DNA of 64,000 nucleotides from Deltaproteobacteria bacterium (GTDB lineage Bacteria; Desulfobacterota; Binatia; UTPRO1), in the NCBI GenBank assembly GCA_020848745.1, contig JADLHM010000098.1, forward strand, positions 124,001 to 188,000. The letters are read 5' to 3'. Shown here in pieces: positions 17,583 through 25,314 of the stretch. The position numbers and the translations under genes were made by a program. How positions within the stretch are numbered: position 1 is the first letter of the stretch; every line of letters begins with the position of its first letter. Under the pieces are notes generated by a model, which did no database searches, was not told the origin of the DNA, and was given only the letters and a program-made list of their open reading frames with translations.

Positions 17583-18236
17583 ATGGCGGACGGGCGCACC
17601 ATCTGGACCATCGGCCACTCGACCCATTCCGCCGAGGTCTTCTTCGGCTTCCTCGAGTGGCACGAGATCCGGACGCTCTGCGACGTCCGGTCGATCCCGG
17701 GCTCCCGACGCCACCCGCAGTTCGGCCGTGAAGCCCTCCATCTGAGCGCAGAGGCGCGCGACATCGCGTACCACTGGATGCCCGGTCTCGGCGGCCGTCG
17801 CCGTCGTCGCGCCGGCGCGCCGTCGCCGCACGTCGCCTGGGAAGTCCCGGCGTTCCGGGCCTACGCCGACTACATGGACACGCCCGAGTTCGCGACGGCG
17901 CTGGTCGAGCTCGAGCGCGAGGCGGGCCTGGCGCGGACGGCCTTTTTCTGCGCCGAGGCGCTCTGGTGGCAGTGCCACCGGCGAATGATCGCCGACCGCC
18001 TCGTCGTCGCCGGCTGGAGCGTGCTCCACATCGACTCGGGCGGGCACACGGCTCCGCACCGTTTGCCCGAGTTCGCGCGCGTCGCGGACGGCCGGGTGAT
18101 CTACGACGTCGGGGCCACGCTGGAGCTCCCGGCGCCGCGGCCGGCGCGGCGTCCCCGCGGGAGGGCCGCGCCGGTCAGCGCGGCGTCACCTGCGGCAGGA
18201 GATAGCCCGTCCCGAAAGTCCCGAGCGCCTCGGTGA
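17583..18236 (+). CDS. DUF488 family protein
   Basis: A 217-residue protein beginning MADGRTIWTIGHSTHSAEVF, the characteristic DUF488 start, followed by DVRSIPGSRRHPQFG and the conserved CAEALWWQCHRRMIADRL motif with its Cys-Glu and Cys-His-Arg pairs. Function is unknown; family members are small cytosolic proteins often found near stress or DNA-metabolism genes. Two upstream in-frame starts (17574 GTG, 17580 GTG) are less likely because 17583 gives the conserved N-terminus. The Arg/Pro-rich tail after residue 185 is not part of the family and overlaps the convergent gene by 62 bp, so the tail may be recent run-on sequence. Confidence 0.88.
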   Translation: MADGRTIWTIGHSTHSAEVFFGFLEWHEIRTLCDVRSIPGSRRHPQFGREALHLSAEARDIAYHWMPGLGGRRRRRAGAPSPHVAWEVPAFRAYADYMDTPEFATALVELEREAGLARTAFFCAEALWWQCHRRMIADRLVVAGWSVLHIDSGGHTAPHRLPEFARVADGRVIYDVGATLELPAPRPARRPRGRAAPVSAASPAAGDSPSRKSRAPR

Positions 18237-19077
18237 AGTAGACCAGGCGGTTCAGGTTCTGGGTGTCGTTCTCGGCGAGGAACGTGATGCTGCCGGCCGA
18301 GCCGTTCACGCCCGCGCCCGCGACCGACGCGAGGTCGGATACGGTGACGCCCGTCGCGACGAAGCTCGTGGAGTTGATGCCCGCGCCGTTGCTGCGCGTC
18401 GCCGAGAGGTTCCACGTGGTCGAGCCGATCGTCGCCCCGTAGCGTGGCTGGTAGTCGTCCTCGAAATTGATGAAGACGAGCTGATTGCCGCCGTCGGCGA
18501 CCGGCCCGAGCGAGCGCGGATCGTAGTAGGCAGCGAGGAGCGCCGAGCTCGGGCGGATGTTCTGCAGGCGGGCGTTGTTCGAGCCGTCGATGACGTCGCC
18601 GATGTCGGCGAGATCGCCGTCGTCCTGGTATGCCAGGCGCGCCGCCGCGGCGGCCCCGAACGCCGATCCGATCGACAGGTTGGCGACCGTGAAGTTGCCG
18701 GTGAGCGCGCGGCTCGCGACCGGCTGTCCGCCGAGGTTCACGGCCGTCGCGATCGCGACGCCTGGTTGCGCGTTGAGCCCGTCCTCGCGGAGCGCCCCGA
18801 CGTCCAGGATTTCGAGCGCGCCGCCCGGTAGGGTCAGGGCCTTCGAGAGCGGCGTGCTGAAGGTCGGTCCGTAGAAGAGGACGCTCACGCGGACCTCGTC
18901 GCCGCTCACGTTCCGGATGGCGAGGAACGTCGTGTAGTCGTGGCGCGCGTCGTAGAAGAAGATCAGCTGATCGCCGATCGCCAGCGGCGCGCCGATCGTC
19001 TCGAAGTCGCGGGCCTCCACGCGCCCCGCGCCGGCGAGCACGAGCGCCGCCAACAGCATGCTCAACATCCTCCGCAT
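18175..19077 (-). CDS. Secreted beta-rich protein of unknown function
   Basis: From ATG 19077 (GAGGTGGAG upstream) the protein is 300 residues with a signal peptide ending GAGRVEARD. The mature part is rich in small hydrophobic and Asn/Thr residues: AIGDQLIFFYDARHDYTTFL, FLAIRNVSGDEVRVSVLFYG, QLVFINFEDDYQPRYG. The pattern of an initial strand describing a data-like FLAIRN segment is seen in secreted proteins of soil delta-proteobacteria, but I do not recognise a named domain. It overlaps the convergent DUF488 gene by 62 bp and is divergent from ilvA. Confidence 0.7.
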   Translation of the reverse strand: MRRMLSMLLAALVLAGAGRVEARDFETIGAPLAIGDQLIFFYDARHDYTTFLAIRNVSGDEVRVSVLFYGPTFSTPLSKALTLPGGALEILDVGALREDGLNAQPGVAIATAVNLGGQPVASRALTGNFTVANLSIGSAFGAAAAARLAYQDDGDLADIGDVIDGSNNARLQNIRPSSALLAAYYDPRSLGPVADGGNQLVFINFEDDYQPRYGATIGSTTWNLSATRSNGAGINSTSFVATGVTVSDLASVAGAGVNGSAGSITFLAENDTQNLNRLVYFTEALGTFGTGYLLPQVTPR

Positions 19078-19249
19078 CTCCACCTCCTCGCGGGGCCGCG
19101 CCCCGCATTCCGCCGCGTTTCCGACCCGTGCGGAGCGTCGCTGACGCTCGCCTCGAGCTTCTTTATGTCGGTGCGCCACGGGACCGTCAATCGACGGCGC
19201 CGCCGTTTCGGCGGCGGCGCGATCGCGCGGAATCCGCTACGCTCTCCGG

Positions 19250-20761
19250 ATGCACGAGATGGTGAAGCGGGTCGTGAACGCGCGCGTCGCCGAGGTCCTG
19301 CCCGAGCCGACCCCGCTCGACCCGGCGCCCGGGCTCTCTACGCGGCTCGGGTGCGACGTGCTGCTGAAGCGCGAGGACCTGACGCCGATCTTCTCGTTCA
19401 AGCTCCGCGGCGCCTACAACCGGATCGCGCACCTCGACGCGCCGGCGCGCGCCGCCGGCGTAATCGCCGCGTCGGCCGGCAACCATGCTCAGGGCGTCGC
19501 GTACGCGGCGACGCGCCTCGGGCTGCGCTGCCGCATCGTGATGCCGCGCACCACGCCCGCCATCAAGGTCGCGGCCGTCCGCCACTACGGCGTCGAGGTG
19601 GAGCTCGTCGGCGACGACTACGCCGCGGCCGCGGTGCACGCCGCGACGATCGCCGCGGAGACCGGCATGACCGTCGTGCCGCCGTTCGACGATCTCGACG
19701 TGATCGCGGGGCAGGGGACGGTCGGCCTCGAGATCCTGCGCCAGGCGCCGCGCGAGCTCGGCGCCATCTTCGTGCCGATCGGCGGCGGCGGCCTCGCCGC
19801 GGGAATCGCCGCGGTCGTGAAGGAGGTGCGCCCCGAGGTGCGCGTGATCGGGGTCGAGCCCGACGACTCCGACGCGATGACGCGCTCGCTCGCGGCCGGA
19901 ACGCGCATCGTCCTCGACCACGTCGGGCGCTTCGCCGACGGCGTCGCGGTCCGGGAGGTCGGCGCGCTCACGTTCGAGATCTGCCGCCGCCACCTCGACG
20001 GCACGGTCGTCGTGTCGACCGACGAGATCTGCGCGGCCATCAAGGACGTCTTCGAAGAAACGCGGACGGTGCTCGAGCCCTCCGGCGCGGTCGCGCTCGC
20101 CGGCTTGAAGCGCGCCCGCGAGGACGCGGCGTTGGCGCCCGGCGCGGCGGTCGTGATCGCGTCCGGCGCCAACATGAACTTCACGCGCCTCGGGTATGTG
20201 ACCGAGCGCGCCGAGATCGGCGAGCACCGCGAAGCCATCCTCGCCGTCACGATCTCCGAGCGGCCGGGATCGTTCCTCGAGTTCTGCCGCACGATCGGCG
20301 AGCGCAGCGTCACCGAGTTCAACTATCGGCTCGCGACGCGTGCCGAAGCCCACGTCTTCGTCGGGCTCGAGGTGAGCGGGCGGCCGGAGGCCGCCGCCAT
20401 CGCCGAGCGCTTGCGCGCGCGGGGCTACGCATGCGTCGATCTCGGCGAGGACGATCTCGCGAAGACGCACGTACGGCACATGGTCGGCGGCCGGAGCCCG
20501 CTCGCGCACGACGAGATCCTCTTCAGCTTCGAGTTCCCGGAGCGTCCCGGCGCCCTCATGCAGTTCCTCACGAGCCTCGGCAGCCGGTGGAACATCTCGC
20601 TCTTCCACTACCGGAACAACGGCGCGGCGTACGGGCGCGTGCTCTGCGGGTTCGAAGCGCCGGCGGCGGAGCGCGCGGCGCTGGCGTCGACCCTCGCCGA
20701 GCTCGGCTTCCGCTGCGCGGACGAGACCGACAACCCGGCGGCGCGGCTCTTCCTGCGGTGA
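19250..20761 (+). CDS. ilvA: Threonine ammonia-lyase, biosynthetic (threonine deaminase)
   Basis: A 503-residue PLP enzyme converting threonine to 2-oxobutanoate, the first step of isoleucine synthesis. The PLP lysine lies in FSFKLRGAYNR, the phosphate-binding loop in FVPIGGGGLAAG, and SAGNHAQGVAYAA is the substrate loop. After about residue 325 come two ACT-like regulatory domains (RPGSFLEFCRTIGERSVTEF and RPGALMQFLTSLG with NISLFHYRNNGAAYGRV), as in the long, isoleucine-inhibited IlvA form of E. coli. The start at 19250 or the ATG at 19259 are both possible. No other branched-chain gene is adjacent. Confidence 0.96.
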   Translation: MHEMVKRVVNARVAEVLPEPTPLDPAPGLSTRLGCDVLLKREDLTPIFSFKLRGAYNRIAHLDAPARAAGVIAASAGNHAQGVAYAATRLGLRCRIVMPRTTPAIKVAAVRHYGVEVELVGDDYAAAAVHAATIAAETGMTVVPPFDDLDVIAGQGTVGLEILRQAPRELGAIFVPIGGGGLAAGIAAVVKEVRPEVRVIGVEPDDSDAMTRSLAAGTRIVLDHVGRFADGVAVREVGALTFEICRRHLDGTVVVSTDEICAAIKDVFEETRTVLEPSGAVALAGLKRAREDAALAPGAAVVIASGANMNFTRLGYVTERAEIGEHREAILAVTISERPGSFLEFCRTIGERSVTEFNYRLATRAEAHVFVGLEVSGRPEAAAIAERLRARGYACVDLGEDDLAKTHVRHMVGGRSPLAHDEILFSFEFPERPGALMQFLTSLGSRWNISLFHYRNNGAAYGRVLCGFEAPAAERAALASTLAELGFRCADETDNPAARLFLR

Positions 20762-20961
20762 CGCGCGCCGGGTCGCCGTCCGCGCGGCGCGCCCGGCGCG
20801 GTGCGCCGAGGCGGATGTCCGGGATCGTGCTCGCGGCGCCGGGCACGGCGTGCGGGCACTACCTCGACTTCGACCGGGCGCTCCATTGGGCAGCCCGCCG
20901 GCCGAGTGGGCCATGCGGCGCGTGATGGCGCGCGAGTTCGCGCGCGGCTGCGCGCGCGCGC

Positions 20962-20999
20962 TCCGGCGGAGGCCGCCGCGGACGGCCGTCCGCCTCCGC
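20962..20999. terminator. Hairpin between convergent ilvA and histidine kinase genes
   Basis: CGGCGGAGGC (20962-20971) pairs perfectly with GCCTCCGCCG (20990-20999); the interior also contains the palindrome GGACGGCCGTCC. No T-tract, so termination strength is uncertain, but position between two convergent genes fits a bidirectional terminator. The rest of the 299-bp gap shows nothing else. Confidence 0.45.
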
Positions 21000-21060
21000 C
21001 GCCTGCGCTGACGGGCAGGCGACCCGTTCGCCGGCGGGCATGCGCCTCGTTCGCCGGCGC

Positions 21061-22914
21061 TCAACTCGCGGCGCGGGTCGGCTCGACCGCCGCGGCGCGC
21101 TTCACCGGCACCGTGACGCTGAAGGTGCTCCCCCGGCCGGGCATGCTGTCGACGCGCACGGCGCCGCCGAGCGCCTGGGTCAGTCGCATCACGATGTAGA
21201 GGCCGAGGCCGACGCCGCCGTGGCGGCGGCTGTCGGAGCCGTCCGCCTGGCGGAACATCTCGAAGACGACGTCGAGCTGCTCGCGCGGGATGCCGATGCC
21301 GGTGTCGATCACCGCGAGCACCAGCGTGTCGGCGGGCGAGCCGCCCGGCTCGGGGAGCGACGTGTCAAGACGGACCTGCACTTCCACCCGCCCGCGCTCG
21401 GTGAACTTGAGCGCGTTGTGCACGAGGTTGCGGACGACCGTCACCAGCTTCGGCGCGTCGACCTCGACGACCGGCAGGTGCGCGGCGACCGTCCATGCGA
21501 GCGCGACGTCGTCCTTTCTCCAGTACTCCGGGATGCCGGCGCGGAGCTCGGCGACGAAATCGTCGAGCGCGACCAGCACCGGGTGTACGGGCAGGCGTCC
21601 GGCCTCGAGGCGGCTCACGTCGAGCGTCGCCTGGATCATCTCGAGCAGCTGGAGCGCGTAGAAGCGGACGCGGCCGAGCGTGTCCTCGCGCGCCGCCGCC
21701 TCCGGATCGGCCGCGCCCGCGGCGCGTGCCTCGTCGCGCAGGAGATCGGTGTAGCCGATGATCGCGTTCAGCGGCGAGCGCAGCTCGTGGGACATCGTCG
21801 AGATGAACTCCGACTTGAGCGAGCTCGCCGCGCGCAGCTCGTCGACGAGGCGGGCGTTGTCGAGCGCGAGGACCGTCTGGTGCGCGATGCCGAGGAGCAG
21901 CCGCTCGGTCGCCGGGAGGAACGCGGTGGCCGGGTCGTCTTGTCCGACGAGCAGCATGCCGAGGCCCTTGTCGCCGCGCCGGAGAACGGCGCCGACGAAC
22001 GGTCCGATCGTCCAGCGCTCGCTCAGCGTCGGCGGGATCGGCGACTCCGCCGGCGCGCGCACCGCGAGGCAGGCCTCGGGCGCGTGCCGCGCGAGCACCG
22101 CGTCGAGGCCCGCCGAATGGAACTCGACGCTCCGGATCTCCTCGTCGAAGAGTCCGGTCCGCGAGGCGAGGCCCATCACCCGGTAGGTGGCGCGCTGCGG
22201 ATCGCGGACCAGCGCGCAGGCCCACTGGCTCGCGGTGAGGTCGCGCGTCATCTCGGTTACGCGCTGCAGGAGCGAGCTGCTCGTCGGCGTCGACACGAGG
22301 GTCCGCACGACCGTGAGCAGGCCCTCGGTCATGCGGGCGCCGGCCTCGGCGTCGCGGTTCTTGGCGACGAGCCGGTCGCCGTAGAAGCGGCTCTGCTGCG
22401 CCACCAGGAAGAAGACGAGGATCGGCATCAGCACCGGCAGCGACCACTCGAGCGCGGGCGCGAGCCAGAGGTGCGCGATCGTCGAGAGCGTGGCCATCAC
22501 GAGCCCGCAGAGGAGCGAGAAGATGGCGCACGGGACGATGACCATCAGGTAGAGGAAGTGGAACTCGTTCGGGAGCTCGGGCGCGAGCGAGAGCCCGTAG
22601 CTGAAGGCGACGATGTCGACGGCGAACTGCGTGTAGATCAGCAGGCCGAGCCGCCGCCCGCTCCGCAGCCACCGCCGGTACGGCACCGTGACGAGGATCT
22701 CGGCCGTCGCGAGCCCGACGAGCGCGCCGATCGGCAGGTCGGGGAGGAGCGTCCGCTCGAGCACGATCGCGACGGCCGTCAGCACTGCCGCCGTCAGGCA
22801 GCGCGAGATGTCGAGCCAGGCCGAGATCTCGACCAGGTCCTCCGTCGGCAGGTCGAAGATGCCCGCGTTCAAGCGCGCCACGAGGCTGCGAGGGGAGGCC
22901 GGGACCGACGGCAC
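21061..22914 (-). CDS. Membrane sensor histidine kinase with GAF domain
   Basis: A 617-residue kinase. The N-terminal third holds about six hydrophobic helices (residues 35-180: ILVTVPYRRWLR marks a cytoplasmic loop), then a GAF domain (about 210-365, with TIGPFVGAVLRRGDKGLGML), a HisKA domain with the phospho-acceptor His in FISTMSHELRSPLNAIIGY, and a HATPase_c domain (N box VVRNLVHNALKF; G boxes DTGIGI and GVGLGLYI). No receiver or response regulator is adjacent, so it is an orphan kinase. The six-helix sensor resembles those of other orphan kinases that sense membrane or redox state, but no ligand can be named. It is divergent from the SDR gene 187 bp away. Confidence 0.9.
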   Translation of the reverse strand: MPSVPASPRSLVARLNAGIFDLPTEDLVEISAWLDISRCLTAAVLTAVAIVLERTLLPDLPIGALVGLATAEILVTVPYRRWLRSGRRLGLLIYTQFAVDIVAFSYGLSLAPELPNEFHFLYLMVIVPCAIFSLLCGLVMATLSTIAHLWLAPALEWSLPVLMPILVFFLVAQQSRFYGDRLVAKNRDAEAGARMTEGLLTVVRTLVSTPTSSSLLQRVTEMTRDLTASQWACALVRDPQRATYRVMGLASRTGLFDEEIRSVEFHSAGLDAVLARHAPEACLAVRAPAESPIPPTLSERWTIGPFVGAVLRRGDKGLGMLLVGQDDPATAFLPATERLLLGIAHQTVLALDNARLVDELRAASSLKSEFISTMSHELRSPLNAIIGYTDLLRDEARAAGAADPEAAAREDTLGRVRFYALQLLEMIQATLDVSRLEAGRLPVHPVLVALDDFVAELRAGIPEYWRKDDVALAWTVAAHLPVVEVDAPKLVTVVRNLVHNALKFTERGRVEVQVRLDTSLPEPGGSPADTLVLAVIDTGIGIPREQLDVVFEMFRQADGSDSRRHGGVGLGLYIVMRLTQALGGAVRVDSMPGRGSTFSVTVPVKRAAAVEPTRAAS

Positions 22915-23101
22915 GCTCCGAAGAGAGCAAACGCCATGCCCGATGGTGGGGCCGTCGCGTGGGCGCGCAACCCGGCGATCCGTCGTCGGCCGCCGCGCCG
23001 CATCGTGTGCGACGCGTCACGCGCCGTCATCCCGATGACGGTTCGCGCCATCCCGGGCCGGCGGCTGGCCGTGCGCCGCCGCGCACCATAGACTCGCCCG
23101 G

Positions 23102-24658
23102 ATGACCCGTCCCCCCGCTTCCGAGCCCCGCGAGGACCCCACGGCCGACCCGGCGTCCGGTGACGAGGCGCGGCTGCGTACCGCGATCGAGGTCCTCGAG
23201 TCGTTCGTCGCCGACCGCACCAAGCTCGCGTGTCTTTCCGAGGCGGAGCGCGTGCGTCTCCTCGAGGCGGCGGGGCGCGTGTCTCGGCCCGAGGCGCACG
23301 TCCGTCGACACGTGGCCAAGGCGGCGCGGCGCGAGCGGCGCCGCGCGAACATCGAGCGGCAGGAACGCGTGCTCTCGGAGACGGGCATCCGGAAGCTCCG
23401 CCGCGAGGTCGTCTTCACGACCCCGAACGTCTTCCCTCCGTCCGGCGACGAGGGAGCGACGTACGTCGACGCGAAGCACTGCTACGTCTGCAAGGAGCAC
23501 TACACGCGGCTCCACCGCTTCTACGACCAGCTCTGCCCGCCCTGCGCCGAGCTCAACTGGACGAAGCGCGGCGAGCTTGCCGACCTCCGCGGCCGGGTCG
23601 CGCTGCTGACGGGCGGCCGCGTGAAGATCGGCTACCAGGCGGGCATCAAGCTCCTGCGCTCCGGCGCGCGGGTGATCGTGACGACGCGCTTCCCGCGCGA
23701 CTCGGCGCTGCGCTATGCCCGTGAGCCCGATTTCGCCGAATGGGGCGACCGGCTCGAGATCTTCGGGCTCGATCTCCGCCACACGCCGAGCGTCGAGGCG
23801 TTCTGCTGCCACCTCCTCGCGACCCGCGACCGGCTCGACTTCATCGTCAACAACGCGTGCCAGACGGTGCGGCGTCCCCCCGACTTCTATCGCCACATGA
23901 TGGCGGGCGAAGCCGCCGCCCTGCGCACGCTGCCGGGGGACGTGCGCGGGCTTCTCGGCGCGTACGAGGGCGTGCGCCAGTACCACATGCTGCCCGAGGC
24001 CGGCGCCGATCTCCCCGCGGTCGACCGCGCCGAGCTGCCGGAGGCGGTCGGCCTCACGCACGCGGCCGCGCTCTCGCAGGTCCGGCTCCTCCCCGAGGAG
24101 CTCGCCGCACAGCGGGCGCTCTTTCCGCAAGGCTGCCTCGACCAGGACCTGCAGCAGATCGACCTGCGGGACCGGAACTCGTGGCGCATGCTGCTCGCCG
24201 ACGTGCCGGCGGTCGAGCTCCTCGAGGTGCAGCTCGTGAACGCGATCGCGCCGTTCATCTTGAACGCGCGCCTCAAGCCTCTCATGCTGCGGACGCCCGA
24301 GCGCGACAAGCACGTCGTCAACGTGTCGGCCGTCGAGGGGCAGTTCTACCGCCGCTTCAAGACGACCCGCCATCCGCACACCAACATGGCGAAGGCCGCC
24401 CTCAACATGATGACCCGCACCTCGGCGACCGACTACGTGAACGACGGCATCCACATGAACAGCGTCGACACGGGCTGGGTGACCGACGAGGACCCGGCCG
24501 AGGTCGCCGCCCGCAAGACCGCCGAGCACCGCTTCCACCCGCCGCTCGACATCGTCGATGGCGCGGCGCGCATCGTCGACCCCATCATCGCCGGCTTCAA
24601 TACGGGCGAGCACGTGTGGGGGAAGTTCCTGCGGAACTACCGACCGACGGACTGGTAG
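23102..24658 (+). CDS. SDR-fold oxidoreductase with N-terminal four-cysteine module, atypical active site
   Basis: A 518-residue protein. Residues 1-115 are charged and helical; then comes a possible zinc site, CYVC-x15-CPPC (about residues 127-149). The Rossmann part begins VALLTGGRVKIGYQAGIKLL, followed by FIVNNACQT, the usual Asn-Asn-Ala motif. At the place where SDRs carry Tyr-x-x-x-Lys the sequence reads HPHTNMAKAALNMM, so the lysine is kept but Thr replaces Tyr. The end (HMNSVDTGWVTDEDP) is SDR-like. A large insertion of about 110 residues between NNA and the Lys motif contains a long helical stretch. Related long SDRs occur in eukaryotes and a few bacteria; a substrate is not known. 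The missing Tyr suggests a different catalytic mechanism or a non-enzymatic role. Confidence 0.8.
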   Translation: MTRPPASEPREDPTADPASGDEARLRTAIEVLESFVADRTKLACLSEAERVRLLEAAGRVSRPEAHVRRHVAKAARRERRRANIERQERVLSETGIRKLRREVVFTTPNVFPPSGDEGATYVDAKHCYVCKEHYTRLHRFYDQLCPPCAELNWTKRGELADLRGRVALLTGGRVKIGYQAGIKLLRSGARVIVTTRFPRDSALRYAREPDFAEWGDRLEIFGLDLRHTPSVEAFCCHLLATRDRLDFIVNNACQTVRRPPDFYRHMMAGEAAALRTLPGDVRGLLGAYEGVRQYHMLPEAGADLPAVDRAELPEAVGLTHAAALSQVRLLPEELAAQRALFPQGCLDQDLQQIDLRDRNSWRMLLADVPAVELLEVQLVNAIAPFILNARLKPLMLRTPERDKHVVNVSAVEGQFYRRFKTTRHPHTNMAKAALNMMTRTSATDYVNDGIHMNSVDTGWVTDEDPAEVAARKTAEHRFHPPLDIVDGAARIVDPIIAGFNTGEHVWGKFLRNYRPTDW

Positions 24659-24887
24659 CGGTTGGTTGAGCGCCCCTCCGCGTCATGGTGCCGAGCGCCC
24701 CCGAACGCCGCGTGGGCATGGGCTGCGCTCCGTGTCGGAACGATTCCCCGCCGTCGGATGACGCCACTCGTCGGATGAGGTAAGGGATCGAAACGCCGGA
24801 CGCCGGGGTTGGCCGCGGTGCGGCACGACCTTTGCGATCCGGGTAGAACCTCAACGCCGTTCAACGATCAACTATTGGAGGGAGCGA

Positions 24888-25259
24888 ATGCGAGTTCGGA
24901 TCTTCGGTATGGCCGTAGCAGCGCTGGCAATGGCCACCGCCGCCCAAGCGGCGGAGAACATCCCGGCGGCTGCAGTCACGGAAGCGGACCAGGTGTGGAC
25001 GACGCGCTGCTCGTTGTGTCACGGCGCCGGCGGGAAGGGCGACGGACCGGCATCCGCGCCGCTCAACCCGAAGCCGCGCGACATGAGCGACAAGAAGTGG
25101 CAGGCGTCGGTCGACGACAAGCACATCGAACTCGTGATCGTGAAGGGCGGCCCGGCGGTGAACTTGAGCCCGATGATGGCCGGCAACCCGGATCTCGAGT
25201 CGAAGCCGGACGTCGTGAAAGCGCTGCGCGCCAAGGTCCGGAGCCTCGGCGCGAAGTAG
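24888..25259 (+). CDS. Small periplasmic cytochrome c
   Basis: A 123-residue protein with a signal peptide ending AAQAAEN and one haem-binding motif, CSLCH at residues 41-45, followed by GAGGKGDGP, typical of single-haem class I cytochromes of the cbb3 subunit / cytochrome c6-like type. The likely axial Met lies in LSPMMAGNPDLES. The start has GGAGGGAGCGA upstream. It stands alone between the SDR gene and a convergent hairpin, so its redox partner is not indicated. Confidence 0.9.
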   Translation: MRVRIFGMAVAALAMATAAQAAENIPAAAVTEADQVWTTRCSLCHGAGGKGDGPASAPLNPKPRDMSDKKWQASVDDKHIELVIVKGGPAVNLSPMMAGNPDLESKPDVVKALRAKVRSLGAK

Positions 25260-25268
25260 GCGGTTTCC

Positions 25269-25296
25269 GTCGCGGCGGCCGCGAGGCCGTCGCGAC
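25269..25296. terminator. Hairpin between cytochrome c and the beta-propeller gene
   Basis: GTCGCGGCGGCC (25269-25280) and GGCCGTCGCGAC (25285-25296) pair with a single G-T mismatch around a GCGA loop. No T-tract. The position between convergent genes supports a terminator role. Confidence 0.5.
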
Positions 25297-25314
25297 ACTC
25301 GCTGTGGCGCGCCT

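Noticed and set aside
24769-24789. Direct repeat CGTCGGATGA near 24760-24790 as an operator
   Set aside because: Two 10-bp copies only, not symmetric, and not found near other genes.
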